A DNA stretch of 64,000 nt from Streptomyces collinus Tu 365 (GTDB taxonomy: Bacteria; Actinomycetota; Actinomycetes; Streptomycetales; Streptomycetaceae). The position numbers were made by a program, and so were the translations under genes. Positions 9,809 through 19,222 of the stretch are shown here, piece by piece. The notes beneath the pieces were generated by a model. That model was given only the letters and a program-made list of their open reading frames with translations, was not told where the DNA came from and did not search any database. Each line of letters opens with the position of its first letter. Within the stretch, counting starts at the first letter, position 1. The stretch spans positions 1,860,001 to 1,924,000 of the forward strand of contig NC_021985.1 in assembly GCF_000444875.1 (NCBI RefSeq), read 5' to 3'.

Positions 9809-10713
9809 GAGGGTCCCTTCGCGGGGTCGAGGTCGGCGAGCCACAGCCGCTGGAGCATGTGCCAGTCCTCCGGATGGTCGGCGATCCCGGTGGCGAAGGC
9901 GTCCGCCAGCGCCTGTGTCATGACGGACGTCTTCTCGGCCCGGGTACCTGATCCGGGCACCTCGATCGCCGGGTGCACCTGGCCCTTCATGACGGGCGAG
10001 TCGTCGTACCAGAGGGTGACCGGCAGCAGCAGGGCGCCGGTCTGCTGGGCGAGCAGGGCCGGGCCGGCGGGCATCCGGGCCTTCTCGCCGAAGAAGTCGA
10101 CCTCCACGCCGGAGGCCGACAGGTCGCGGTCGGCCACCAGGCAGACCAGGCCGCCGTCGCGCAGCCGTCGGGCCAGGGTGCCGAAGGCGGAGCCGCCGCT
10201 GTGCGGCAGCACCTCCATGCCGAGGCCCTCGCGGTAGGCGACGAAGCGGTCGTACAGGGTCTCGGGCCTCAGCCGTTCGGCGACCGTGGTGAACGGCGTC
10301 CGCAGCTTGGTGGTGACCCAGGCGCCGGCCAGGTCCCAGTTGGCCAGGTGCGGCAGGGCGAGTATCACGCCCTGCCCGGAGGCCAGGCCGTCGGTGAGGC
10401 GGTGGATGTCCTTGGGGTCGAAGCCCGTGCGCACCCGCTCGGCGCTCCAGGCGGGGAGCCGGAAGGACTCCATCCAGTAGCGCAGGTACGACCGCATGCC
10501 CGCGCGCGAGAGGGCGCGCAGGCGCTCGGGCGTCGCGTCGGGCACCACGCGCGCGTAGTTGGCCTCCAGCCGCAGCACGCCCTTGCCGCGCTGCTTCCAG
10601 GCGAGGTCGGCGATGGTGCGGCCGAGGCGGACCGCGACCGGTTCGGGGAGCCTCTTCACGGTGCCCCAGCCGACTCCGTAGAGCGTGTCGCTGAGCCGGT
10701 CGGCGGCGCTCAC
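9805..10713 (-). CDS. Lysophospholipid/phosphatidylinositol-mannoside acyltransferase (HtrB/PatA family)
   Basis: A 302-residue protein of the LpxL/HtrB/PatA superfamily. It has the H-X4-D catalytic motif HLANWD (in ALPHLANWDLAGA) and the family segments VADRDLSASGVEVDFFG and MPAGPALLAQQTGALLLPV. In mycobacteria PatA acylates the mannose of PIM1/PIM2. The start GTG overlaps the stop of the upstream CDP-alcohol phosphatidyltransferase gene as GTGA, and its own stop overlaps the next start the same way. Three steps of one membrane-lipid pathway are therefore coupled. An alternative name is lipid A lauroyl acyltransferase, but actinobacteria have no lipid A. Confidence 0.88.
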   Translation of the reverse strand: MSAADRLSDTLYGVGWGTVKRLPEPVAVRLGRTIADLAWKQRGKGVLRLEANYARVVPDATPERLRALSRAGMRSYLRYWMESFRLPAWSAERVRTGFDPKDIHRLTDGLASGQGVILALPHLANWDLAGAWVTTKLRTPFTTVAERLRPETLYDRFVAYREGLGMEVLPHSGGSAFGTLARRLRDGGLVCLVADRDLSASGVEVDFFGEKARMPAGPALLAQQTGALLLPVTLWYDDSPVMKGQVHPAIEVPGSGTRAEKTSVMTQALADAFATGIADHPEDWHMLQRLWLADLDPAKGPS

Positions 10714-11384
10714 GTCGAGGCCCCGCTCCCCCGGGCCGCGTCCTCGCGCGCGGCCGCCTCCGCCTCGGCGGACTCGCGGCGCACGGTGACCACCCGCTGG
10801 ACCAGCGTGACCAGGCTGCCCACGGCGACGATCCACAGGGCGACCGGCAGCAGCCACTGGATGCCCGGCACCCCGAACTTGTGCAGGCCCGCGAAACCGG
10901 CGGCGACCAGCGAGATCACCAGCCGCTCGGCGCGCTCGACGAGCCCGTTGACGGCCACCGGCAGCCCGATCGACTCGCCGCGCGCCTTGGTGTAGGACAC
11001 CACCTGTCCGCTCGCCAGGCAGAAGATGGAGACGGCGCACAGCGCGTTGTCGTCGCCGTTGCCCGCGTACCACAGCGCGAAGCCGCCGAAGATCGCTCCG
11101 TCGGCGACCCGGTCGAGGGTCGAGTCGAGGAACGCGCCCCAGCGGCTGGAACGGCCGAGCTGGCGGGCCATGTTGCCGTCGACCAGGTCCGAGAAGACGA
11201 ACAGCGTGATGACGACCGTGCCCCAGAAGAACTCGCCCCTGGGGTAGAAGACCAGCGCGCCCGCGACCACACCGGCCGTGCCGATGAGCGTGACCGTGTC
11301 GGGGCTGACGCCCCGGCGGATGAGAAACGCGGCGAACGGTGTGAGGACACGCGTGAAGAATGCACGCGCGTACTTGTTCAGCAT
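10710..11384 (-). CDS. pgsA: CDP-alcohol phosphatidyltransferase, phosphatidylinositol(-phosphate) synthase
   Basis: A 224-residue integral membrane enzyme. It carries the complete CDP-OH-P motif D-G-X2-A-R-X8-G-X3-D-X3-D in SDLVDGNMARQLG...GAFLDSTLDR, with acidic residues at 66, 69, 87 and 91. In actinobacteria the homologue condenses CDP-diacylglycerol with inositol 3-phosphate. About six hydrophobic spans fit the family. The C-terminus is a charged Ala/Glu/Arg tail. The ATG has GGGAAGG upstream; longer readings are Arg-rich and unsupported. It is the first gene of the coupled cassette. Confidence 0.9.
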   Translation of the reverse strand: MLNKYARAFFTRVLTPFAAFLIRRGVSPDTVTLIGTAGVVAGALVFYPRGEFFWGTVVITLFVFSDLVDGNMARQLGRSSRWGAFLDSTLDRVADGAIFGGFALWYAGNGDDNALCAVSIFCLASGQVVSYTKARGESIGLPVAVNGLVERAERLVISLVAAGFAGLHKFGVPGIQWLLPVALWIVAVGSLVTLVQRVVTVRRESAEAEAAAREDAARGSGAST

Positions 11385-11688
11385 GGCCTTCCCGAGGGTC
11401 GGTGTCGCCGCGGCCCTGATGGCCTCCGGCTGGCCCATCGTAGCCACGCGCGCGCGTGCGTGACGGGCGGGCACCCGCAGCCGGTGGCGCGATCCGGTGC
11501 GGGCCGGCGCGCACGGGGTGCGCGTGGCGCGATCGGCCCGCCGCGGTGCCGGGCGACGTCGTTCGTATGGACGCGACGTGACGGGAGTGGAAAGCTCGAA
11601 GGACCGCGGGCGTCGCCGGAGCCGCCAGTGCACGCGGTGCCGCGTGTCCGCGCCCACAGTGACCTCACCGTCCACGGGAGGCAGGATC

Positions 11689-13884
11689 ATGGGCGACAAG
11701 GCGCAATCACACCCCGGGGCCGCCGGCAGGGCTCTGACGGCCGACCACCCCGCGTCCGTACGGAATGTGGTGCTGGTCGGCCACTCCGGTTCGGGCAAGA
11801 CGACCTTGGTGGAGGCTCTCGCGCTGACCGCGGGGGCCGTGAACCGGGCGGGCCGCGTGGAGGACGGCGGCACCGTCTCCGACTACGACGACATCGAGCA
11901 CCGGCAGCAACGCTCCGTACAGCTCTCCCTGGTGCCGGTGGGCTGGGACGACATCAAGATCAACCTCCTCGACACCCCCGGGTACGCCGACTTCGTCGGG
12001 GAGCTGAGGGCCGGTCTGCGCGCGGCGGACGCGGCCCTCTTCGTCGTCTCCGCCGCGGACGGCGTGGACGGCTCCACCCGCATGGTCTGGGAGGAGTGCC
12101 AGGCCGTCGGCATGCCCCGCGCGATCGTCGTCACGCACCTGGAGGCCGCGCGCGCGGACTTCGAGGAGATGACCCGGGTGTGCGCCGAGGCCTTCGGCGC
12201 CGACGACCCCGACGCCGTGCTCCCGCTGTACCTGCCGCTGCGCGGCCCGGAGGGCCCCGACGGGCACGCGCCCGTGACCGGCCTCGTCGGGCTGCTCACG
12301 CAGAAGGTCTTCGACTACTCGGCCGGGGAGCGCAAGGAGTCCGAACCCGGCGAGGACCAGCTCCCGGACATCGAGGACGCCCGCAACCGGCTGATCGAGG
12401 GGATCATCGCCGAGAGCGAGGACGAGACCCTCATGGACCGCTACCTGGGCGGTGAGCGGATCGAGCTCAAGACGCTGATCGACGACCTGGAGCGGGCCGT
12501 CGCGCGCGGCACCTTCTTCCCCGTCCTCGCGGCGGCCCCCGCCGCCGACGGCGGCCGGCAGGGCCTCGGCACCGTCGAACTGCTGGAACTGATCACCGGC
12601 GGCTTCCCGACCCCGTTCGAGCACCCCATGCCCGGGGTCACCACGATCGACGGCAGGCCGCGCGAGCTGAAGGGCTGCGACACGCAGGGCCCGCTGGTCG
12701 CCGAGGTCGTGAAGACCTCCTCCGACCCGTACGTCGGCCGCGTCTCCCTGGTCCGCGTCTTCTCCGGCAGCCTGCGCCCCGACGAGACGGTGCACGTCTC
12801 CGGGCACGGCATGGCCGACCGCGGCCACGAGGACCACGACGTCGACGAGAAGATCGGCGCCCTGTCCATGTCCTTCGGCAAGCAGCAGCGCCCGGTCACC
12901 CACGCGGTCGCCGGCGACCTGGTGTGCGTGGCCAAGCTCGGCCGCGCGGAGACCGGGGACACGCTCTCGGCCAAGGACGACCCGCTCCTGATGGAGCCCT
13001 GGCAGATGCCCGACCCGCTGCTGCCGCTCGCCATCCAGGCACACAGCAAGGCGGACGAGGACAAGCTCTCGCAAGGGCTGTCCCGGCTGGTCGCCGAGGA
13101 TCCGACGATGCGCCTGGAGCAGAACCAGGACACCCACCAAGTGGTCCTGTGGTGCCTGGGCGAGGCCCACGCGGACGTCGCCCTGGAGCGGCTGCGCAGC
13201 CGCTACGGCGTCCAGGTCGACGTGGTGCCGCACAAGGTGTCGCTGCGGGAGACGTTCGCGACGAAGGCCGCCGGGCGCGGCCGGCACGTGAAGCAGTCCG
13301 GCGGCCACGGGCAGTACGCCATCTGCGAGATCGAGGTGGAGCCGCTGCCGGGCGGCTCGGGCATCGAGTTCGTCGACAAGGTGGTCGGCGGTGCGGTGCC
13401 GCGCCAGTTCATCCCGTCGGTGGAGAAGGGCGTACGCGCGCAGGCGGCCAAGGGGGTGGCCGCCGGCTATCCGCTGGTGGACGTGCGGATCACGCTGCTC
13501 GACGGCAAGGCGCACTCGGTGGACTCCTCCGACGCGGCCTTCCAGACGGCGGGCGCGCTGGCGCTGCGCGAGGCCGCGGCCGAGACGCGGATCCATCTGC
13601 TGGAGCCGGTGGCCGAGGTGACGGTGCTGGTACCGGACGACTACGTGGGCCCGGTCATGAGCGACCTGTCGAGCAGGCGCGGCCGGGTGGTCGGCACCGA
13701 ACAGGTGGGCGCCGGGCGGACCCTGGTCCGGGCCGAGGTGCCCGAGTTCGAGATCGGCCGCTACGCGATCGACCTGCGCTCCCTGTCGCACGGCACCGCG
13801 CGCTTCGACCGCGCCTACGCCCGGCACGAACCGATGCCGCCGCAGATCGCCGAACGGATCCGCGAGCAGGCGGGCGAGTCCTAG
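11689..13884 (+). CDS. EF-G-like GTPase (EF-G2 group), non-canonical elongation factor G
   Basis: A 731-residue protein with the EF-G domain order. The G domain has P-loop GHSGSGKT (31-38) and G3 DTPG (95-98). It is followed by domain II and the IV/V region (GGHGQYAICEIEVEPLPGG and SSRRGRVVGTEQVG). The G4 position reads THLE (149-152) where translational EF-G has NKxD, so guanine recognition is altered. From the literature, mycobacterial EF-G2 binds GTP but lacks ribosome-stimulated GTPase activity; this gene probably belongs to that group. The main translocase gene would be elsewhere with rpsL/rpsG/tuf. The ATG has GGGAGG eight bases upstream. It is transcribed divergently from pgsA. Confidence 0.9.
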   Translation: MGDKAQSHPGAAGRALTADHPASVRNVVLVGHSGSGKTTLVEALALTAGAVNRAGRVEDGGTVSDYDDIEHRQQRSVQLSLVPVGWDDIKINLLDTPGYADFVGELRAGLRAADAALFVVSAADGVDGSTRMVWEECQAVGMPRAIVVTHLEAARADFEEMTRVCAEAFGADDPDAVLPLYLPLRGPEGPDGHAPVTGLVGLLTQKVFDYSAGERKESEPGEDQLPDIEDARNRLIEGIIAESEDETLMDRYLGGERIELKTLIDDLERAVARGTFFPVLAAAPAADGGRQGLGTVELLELITGGFPTPFEHPMPGVTTIDGRPRELKGCDTQGPLVAEVVKTSSDPYVGRVSLVRVFSGSLRPDETVHVSGHGMADRGHEDHDVDEKIGALSMSFGKQQRPVTHAVAGDLVCVAKLGRAETGDTLSAKDDPLLMEPWQMPDPLLPLAIQAHSKADEDKLSQGLSRLVAEDPTMRLEQNQDTHQVVLWCLGEAHADVALERLRSRYGVQVDVVPHKVSLRETFATKAAGRGRHVKQSGGHGQYAICEIEVEPLPGGSGIEFVDKVVGGAVPRQFIPSVEKGVRAQAAKGVAAGYPLVDVRITLLDGKAHSVDSSDAAFQTAGALALREAAAETRIHLLEPVAEVTVLVPDDYVGPVMSDLSSRRGRVVGTEQVGAGRTLVRAEVPEFEIGRYAIDLRSLSHGTARFDRAYARHEPMPPQIAERIREQAGES

Positions 13885-13934
13885 GCCGGGGGCACGGGAG
13901 AGACGGGGTTCACCACCCGGTGCGCCCCGTGCGC

Positions 13935-13960
13935 CGGCGGGCGGCTTCGGCCGTCCGCCG
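13935..13960 (+). terminator. Hairpin after the EF-G-like gene
   Basis: Eleven-base-pair stem (one G-U) capped by a TTCG tetraloop, 51 bases past the stop codon. Confidence 0.7.
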
Positions 13961-14121
13961 ACGCGGTGTCAGTTGCTGCGGATACGCTGATCACCTGATC
14001 ACGTGGTGCCGAAACCGTGCCGTCCCGGTGCGTCGACGGTACGACGGACCGGGCGACAGGTGTGCGGAGCGGAGAAGTCGGGAAGTCCGCAGGAGCGACA
14101 CCGGCGGCGATGGGGGCGGGA

Positions 14122-15768
14122 ATGTCGGTTGGAACGGAGTGGGACGGACCGCAGGTGCCCGTGTCCGGCGACGAGGGACAGGCGGCGACCTTCGCGCTGG
14201 CCTCGGCGGCCTACCGGGACAACGTGGTCGAGGACATCAAGAAGACCGACAACGACTGGCACCAGACCACGGTCAAGGCCGGCCGCTGGAAGCTGGTCCG
14301 GCCGAATCTCGGTGAGGCTTTCTCCCGCGCCGTCGTGGACCGCATGCTCGGGCCCGGCCGCAAGCCGCTGATCCAGTCCTTCGGCGCCGAGCCCCAGGTA
14401 GTCGTGGAGCACTGCCTGGCGGCGAACAACATCCGCCGTGAGCGCGACAACCGGCTGTCCACCGTGGTGGCGCTGTGCGGACTGATCTTCCTGCCGGGGT
14501 TCCTCGTCTGGCTGCTCGTCTTCCAGCTGCGCACCTTCGTCGCCCGGCGTGAGGACAAGCGGGCCGGGGCGATCGCCACCACCCTGCTCACCGGTGTCGG
14601 CATACTCGCCGCCCTGTTCCTGCTGAAGATGCCGTTCAGCGGATTCTGGGGGTGGTACGCACGCGGATGCGTCGTCGTCCCGGTGCTCGGCTGGTTCTGG
14701 GCGAAGCGGATCTGCGAGCGGACGGCGAACGACCTGCGGGCCCGCTGGGACGGACTGCTCTCGGGCAGCAGCGTCGGCGCCAAGGTCCCCGAGGCGGTGC
14801 CGCGCGGCCCCGGCGAGACCGCCGCCGAGCAGCTGCGCCAGTCGCTGGCCCGGCTGAGCGCCGAGCAGCAGTCGAACTCGGTCTTCTACGCCGGGCCCAA
14901 GGGCATACTCGGCATGGGCACCCGCTGGGGCGCCTGGCAGCTCGCCGAGGACCTGGTGCCCGCCGACCCCGCCCGGGAGATCCACCCCTTCCGCAGCTGG
15001 GACGTCGTCCGCGCGATCCACGACCAGCTCCGCATGCTGGAGCGGGGCCCGCTGAACACCGGCGGTTTCCCGCGGCCCTCGATACGGCACTGGATCGTCA
15101 CGCCGATCGGTGAGAAGGCGACGGCGGTCGCCCGCCCGGGGGGCACGGACGTCGACGCGTTCCAGATCAAGCAGCACGCGATACAGGAGATCTGCAACAA
15201 GCAGCAGTTCGGCAGCGGCGACCGGCACTACCTCGGCGTGCAGTGGACCCTGTGGGACGGGCAGCTGGTCATCACCATGCTGATCACGGTGACCGTGCTG
15301 CACGAGACGCTGCGCATCGAGGTGACCGGACACGCCCTGGGACCGGTGAACCCGCTGTTCACCTCCAAGCCGGAGGCCCCGGCCAAGGAGGTCTCCAAGT
15401 CCTTCAAGCCCTGGGAGACCCGGACGGTGAAGCTGCCGCTGGTCACCGCCGACGAGGTCGTACGGCTCGCCGCGCGCGCCCCGCTGGGCTGGTACCCGCC
15501 GCTGCAGAAGTGGCTCGGCGGCTCACTCGTGCTGCCGGAGCCGTTCGGTCTGCGGCACGCCTGGGCCGACCAGCCCTGGCGGCACCGCTTCATGGCCGAC
15601 GACGCCCTGCGCGCGGCCACGCCGGTGCTGCGCGTGGTGCACTCGGCCGCGCTGCGGGTCCTGGAGGAGAACGGCGTGAACATCGAGAAGTTCGGCAACC
15701 GCTCGTCCGTCCTCAGCGGCCTGGTCCAGGACGCCTCGCCGCGGAAGGCCGACCTGTACGACGCGTGA
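14122..15768 (+). CDS. Conserved membrane protein of unknown function
   Basis: I do not recognise a family. The 548-residue protein (start MSVGTEWDG, with a GGGGGCGGG tract upstream) has an N-terminal soluble part. Two or three membrane spans lie near residues 110-195 (LSTVVALCGLIFLPGFLVWL and TTLLTGVGILAALFLLKM). A cytoplasmic helical region follows, then a C-terminal domain with a second hydrophobic stretch near LVITMLITVTVLHETLRIEV. An ATG 12 bases earlier is also possible, with AGGAG 14 bases before it. It stands alone between two hairpins and converges on the HIT gene. Confidence 0.85.
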   Translation: MSVGTEWDGPQVPVSGDEGQAATFALASAAYRDNVVEDIKKTDNDWHQTTVKAGRWKLVRPNLGEAFSRAVVDRMLGPGRKPLIQSFGAEPQVVVEHCLAANNIRRERDNRLSTVVALCGLIFLPGFLVWLLVFQLRTFVARREDKRAGAIATTLLTGVGILAALFLLKMPFSGFWGWYARGCVVVPVLGWFWAKRICERTANDLRARWDGLLSGSSVGAKVPEAVPRGPGETAAEQLRQSLARLSAEQQSNSVFYAGPKGILGMGTRWGAWQLAEDLVPADPAREIHPFRSWDVVRAIHDQLRMLERGPLNTGGFPRPSIRHWIVTPIGEKATAVARPGGTDVDAFQIKQHAIQEICNKQQFGSGDRHYLGVQWTLWDGQLVITMLITVTVLHETLRIEVTGHALGPVNPLFTSKPEAPAKEVSKSFKPWETRTVKLPLVTADEVVRLAARAPLGWYPPLQKWLGGSLVLPEPFGLRHAWADQPWRHRFMADDALRAATPVLRVVHSAALRVLEENGVNIEKFGNRSSVLSGLVQDASPRKADLYDA

Positions 15769-15793
15769 GCCCGCGGTCGGTCGGTCACGGGAC

Positions 15794-15824
15794 CGGGGCC
15801 GGGGGCGGCCGCCCCCCGGCCCCG
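15794..15824. terminator. Bidirectional GC-rich hairpin between convergent genes
   Basis: A 12-bp perfect stem (15794-15805 with 15813-15824) lies in the 69-bp gap between the plus-strand membrane protein gene and the minus-strand HIT gene. It can serve both. Confidence 0.7.
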
Positions 15825-15837
15825 TGAAGAAGGAAGG

Positions 15838-16386
15838 TCAGGCGGTCGGCCAGGCTTCCGCCAGCATCTTCCTGGTGTCGGCCAGGAGCTGCGGCAGGAC
15901 GCGTGTGTGCCCGACCACCGGCATGAAGTTGGTGTCGCCTCCCCAGCGGGGGACGATGTGCTGGTGCAGGTGGGCCGCGATGCCGGCGCCGGCCACCGCG
16001 CCCTGGTTCATGCCGATGTTGAACCCCTGCGCGCCGGAGGCGGTGCGCAGGGCCGTCATCGCCTGCTTGGTCAGCTCGGCCAGTTCGGCGGTCTCCGGCC
16101 CGGTCAGCTCGGTGTAGTCGGCGACGTGCCGGTAGGGCACCGTCATCAGGTGGCCGCCGTTGTACGGGTAGAGGTTGAGGACGGCGTACACGTGCTCGCC
16201 GCGGCGGACGATCAGCCCGTCCTCGTCGGACTTGGCCGGGATCGAGCAGAAGGGGCAGCCGTCGCCGGACCCCGGCCCGGTCGGCTTGTTCTCGCCCTGG
16301 ATGTAGGCCATCCGGTGGGGAGTCCACAGGCGCTGGAACGCGTCCTGCGTCCCCACTCCGATCTGCTGTTCCGGCTCACTCGTCAT
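15838..16386 (-). CDS. HIT-family nucleotide-binding protein (AP4A phosphorylase/hydrolase type)
   Basis: A 182-residue HIT-domain protein with the histidine triad HLHQHIVPRWGGD. It has the upstream segments RLWTPHRMAYI and VYAVLNLYPYNGGHLMTVPYRHV. C-X-X-C-like cysteines (CPFCSIP) fit the zinc-binding subgroup. The mycobacterial homologue beside thrS and pgsA1 acts on diadenosine tetraphosphate, from memory. The start ATG (MTSEPEQQ) has no good ribosome site; an ATG 12 bases upstream is an alternative. It is divergent from the channel gene by 79 bp. Confidence 0.92.
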   Translation of the reverse strand: MTSEPEQQIGVGTQDAFQRLWTPHRMAYIQGENKPTGPGSGDGCPFCSIPAKSDEDGLIVRRGEHVYAVLNLYPYNGGHLMTVPYRHVADYTELTGPETAELAELTKQAMTALRTASGAQGFNIGMNQGAVAGAGIAAHLHQHIVPRWGGDTNFMPVVGHTRVLPQLLADTRKMLAEAWPTA

Positions 16387-16465
16387 GCAAGGCAGCATAT
16401 GGCTTCGCCCGTTCGCGGCGTGTCGCCGGGGCGGCGCGACGGCGGCGACCGGCCAAGCTTGGCCG

Positions 16466-17125
16466 GTGGACGACGACAGCCCCGCGGCCCGTTGGGAGCA
16501 GCGCACCGAGATCCCCCTGTTCGTGGCGTCACTGGCCTTCACCGCCGTCTATGCGATCCGGGTGCTCGCCGTGGGTCTGCCGTCGAACGTGCAGGACCTC
16601 TGCTGGGCCGTGATGGGCACCCTGTGGCTGGTGTTCGTGGTGGACTACCTGGTGCGCTGGCGGCTCAGCGGGCTGCGCTTCCTGCGCTTCGTCACCACGC
16701 ACGTGCTGCACTCGGTCGTGGTCGTGCTGCCGCTGCTGCGACCGCTGAGGATCGTCCCGCTCTACGAGGTGGTCCAGCGCCGGCAGGGAGAGCCGAGGCT
16801 GTCGCTGTACGCCCGGGTGATGTCCTACACCAGCATCTCGACCCTGCTGCTCGGCTTCTCCGGCGCGCTCGCGGTCTTCCAGCAGGAGCGCGGGGCGCCC
16901 GGCGCGACCATCCTGACGTTCGGCGACGCCGTGTGGTGGGCCGCCGCGACCCTGAGCACCGTGGGCTACGGGGACGTCGTCCCGGTGACCGCGGGCGGCC
17001 GGGCGATCGCGATCGGCATGATGGCCTGCGGCCTGGGGCTGCTCGGCGCGGTGACGGGTTCGTTCTCGTCCTGGCTGATGCAGGTCTTCACGCGCGAGGG
17101 CGACGAAAGGCCCCCGAGGAGATGA
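16466..17125 (+). CDS. Potassium channel-like membrane protein
   Basis: A 219-residue protein with hydrophobic segments near residues 16-37, 47-64, 75-92 and 122-138, then a pore loop with the K+ filter TVGYGD (165-170) and a final helix. This is a voltage-gated-channel topology, but the fourth segment has few regularly spaced arginines, so voltage sensing is uncertain. The GTG start (VDDDSPAARW) is chosen because the preceding 27 codons are low-complexity and overlap the divergent HIT start. No strong ribosome site precedes it. Its stop lies inside a bidirectional terminator shared with thrS. Confidence 0.9.
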   Translation: MDDDSPAARWEQRTEIPLFVASLAFTAVYAIRVLAVGLPSNVQDLCWAVMGTLWLVFVVDYLVRWRLSGLRFLRFVTTHVLHSVVVVLPLLRPLRIVPLYEVVQRRQGEPRLSLYARVMSYTSISTLLLGFSGALAVFQQERGAPGATILTFGDAVWWAAATLSTVGYGDVVPVTAGGRAIAIGMMACGLGLLGAVTGSFSSWLMQVFTREGDERPPRR

Positions 17126-17138
17126 TCCCCGGGGGCCT
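17108..17138. terminator. Bidirectional hairpin between channel gene and thrS
   Basis: Nine-base perfect stem AGGCCCCCG / CGGGGGCCT with a 13-base loop. It includes the stop codon of the channel gene and ends 16 bases before the thrS stop on the other strand. Confidence 0.7.
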
Positions 17139-17153
17139 CGCGCGCACGGCGGG

Positions 17154-19130
17154 TCAGATCTGCGCCCGCTCCTCCACGACCTTCGCGATCTTGGCGATGG
17201 CCTCGTCGAACGGGATGCCGTTCTCCTGCGAGCCGTCGCGGTAGCGGAAGGACACCGAGTTGTTCGACATGTCCTCGTCGCCCGCGATGACCATGAAGGG
17301 CACCTTCTGCTTCTGGGCGTTGCGGATCTTCTTCTGCATACGGTCCGACGAGGAGTCCACCTCGACGCGCAGCCCCTTCCTGCGGGCCGCCGCGGCGAAC
17401 TTCTCCAGGTACTCCACGTGCCCGTCGCCGATCGGGATGCCGAGCGCCTGGACCGGGGCCAGCCACGCCGGGAACGCGCCCGCGTAGTGCTCGAGGAGCA
17501 CGGCGAAGAACCGCTCGATGGAGCCGAACAGCGCGCGGTGGATCATGACCGGGCGCTGCTTGGAGCCGTCGGGGCCGGTGTACTCGAGGTCGAACCGCTC
17601 GGGCAGGTTGAAGTCGAGCTGGATGGTCGACATCTGCCAGGTACGCCCGATCGCGTCCTTGGTCTGGACGGAGATCTTCGGGCCGTAGAAGGCGGCGCCG
17701 CCCGGGTCCGGGACCAGGGGCAGGCCCTGCTTCTCGGCGACCTGGCGCAGGGTCTCGGTCGCCTCCTCCCAGACCTCGTCGGAGCCGACGAACTTCTCCG
17801 GGTCCTTGGTGGACAGCTCCAGGTAGAAGTCGGTCAGGCCGTAGTCGCGCAGCAGGCCGAGGACGAAGGTGAGCGTCTTGTCCAGCTCCTCGGACATCTG
17901 CTCACGGGTGCAGTAGATGTGCGCGTCGTCCTGGGTGAAGCCGCGGGCCCGGGTCAGGCCGTGCACGACACCCGACTTCTCGTACCGGTACACGGTCCCG
18001 AACTCGAAGAGGCGCAGCGGCAGTTCACGGTACGAGCGACCGCGCGCGTCGAAGATCAGGTTGTGCATCGGGCAGTTCATGGGCTTGAGGTAGTAGTCCA
18101 CGCCCTCGTCGAGCTGCATGGGCGGGTACATGCCGTCGGCGTACCAGTCCAGGTGACCCGAGGTCTCGAAGAGCTTCCCCTTGGTCGCGTGCGGGGTGTA
18201 GACGAACTCGTAGCCCTCCTCCTCGTGCCGGCGGCGCGAGTAGTCCTCCATCACGCGGCGGACGATGCCGCCCTTGGGGTGGAAGACGGCGAGGCCGGAG
18301 CCGATCTGCTCGGGGATCGAGAAGAGGTCCAGCTCGGAGCCGAGCTTGCGGTGGTCGCGCTTCTCGGCCTCGGCGAGGAAGTCGAGGTACGCCTTCAGCT
18401 CGTCCTTGGACGGCCACGCGGTGCCGTAGATGCGCTGGAGCATGGGGTTCTTCTCGCTGCCGCGCCAGTAGGCGGCCGCGTTGCGCATCAGCTTGAACGC
18501 CGGGATGAGGCGGGTCGAGGGCAGGTGCGGACCGCGGCAGAGGTCCTTCCAGCACAGCTCGCCGGTCTTGGCGTCCAGGTTGTCGTAGATCGTCAGCTCG
18601 CCGGCGCCGACCTCGACGTCCGCGCCGTCGTCGTGGGACGCGGAGCCCTTGAGGCCGATCAGCTCCAGCTTGTACGGCTCGTCGGCCAGCTCCTCGCGGG
18701 CGGCCTCGTCGGTGACCACGCGGCGGGCGAACTTCTGCCCGCGCTTCTGGATCTCCTGCATCTTCTTCTCGATGGCCTTGAGGTCATCGGGGTGGAAGGG
18801 CTTCTCGACGTCGAAGTCGTAGTAGAAGCCGTCCTTGACGGGCGGGCCGATGCCCAGCTTGGCCTCGGGGAACAGCTCCTGCACGGCCTGCGCCATGACG
18901 TGCGCGGTGGAGTGGCGGAGGATGCCGAGACCGTCCTCGGAGGAGATCTCGACGCCCTCGACCTCGTCGCCGTCGGACAGCTCGTGGCTGAGGTCCCGCA
19001 GCTCACCGGCCACGCGCGCGGCGATGATCGAGCGCTCGCCGGCGAAGAGGTCGGCGGCCGTAGTGCCCGTCGTCACCACGCGTTCTTCCCGCTCGGAATC
19101 GCGTTGGATGATCACACGGACGTCTGACAC
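17154..19130 (-). CDS. thrS: Threonyl-tRNA synthetase
   Basis: ThrRS charges tRNA-Thr and edits Ser-tRNA. The GTG start gives 658 residues and has AGGAGAG upstream. Visible domains are an N-terminal TGS-like region ([12 protein letters not shown]) and the editing domain with [11 protein letters not shown] and the later [12 protein letters not shown]. The class II core has [17 protein letters not shown] and [12 protein letters not shown], and the anticodon-binding domain ends the protein. A possible promoter -10 TACGAT lies about 60 bases upstream of the start. I see no T-box leader. Confidence 0.98.
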   Translation of the reverse strand: MSDVRVIIQRDSEREERVVTTGTTAADLFAGERSIIAARVAGELRDLSHELSDGDEVEGVEISSEDGLGILRHSTAHVMAQAVQELFPEAKLGIGPPVKDGFYYDFDVEKPFHPDDLKAIEKKMQEIQKRGQKFARRVVTDEAAREELADEPYKLELIGLKGSASHDDGADVEVGAGELTIYDNLDAKTGELCWKDLCRGPHLPSTRLIPAFKLMRNAAAYWRGSEKNPMLQRIYGTAWPSKDELKAYLDFLAEAEKRDHRKLGSELDLFSIPEQIGSGLAVFHPKGGIVRRVMEDYSRRRHEEEGYEFVYTPHATKGKLFETSGHLDWYADGMYPPMQLDEGVDYYLKPMNCPMHNLIFDARGRSYRELPLRLFEFGTVYRYEKSGVVHGLTRARGFTQDDAHIYCTREQMSEELDKTLTFVLGLLRDYGLTDFYLELSTKDPEKFVGSDEVWEEATETLRQVAEKQGLPLVPDPGGAAFYGPKISVQTKDAIGRTWQMSTIQLDFNLPERFDLEYTGPDGSKQRPVMIHRALFGSIERFFAVLLEHYAGAFPAWLAPVQALGIPIGDGHVEYLEKFAAAARRKGLRVEVDSSSDRMQKKIRNAQKQKVPFMVIAGDEDMSNNSVSFRYRDGSQENGIPFDEAIAKIAKVVEERAQI

Positions 19131-19222
19131 CGGTCTCTCCTGACTGAAGGTGGGTGCGGCGCCATACCAGGAGCGCGCGCACAGGCGATCGTACCGACCC
19201 GACCGCTCGGACCGCGAAACGG

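Noticed and set aside
19131..19222. T-box leader upstream of thrS
   Set aside because: The leader is under 100 bases and has no T-box sequence or specifier stem.
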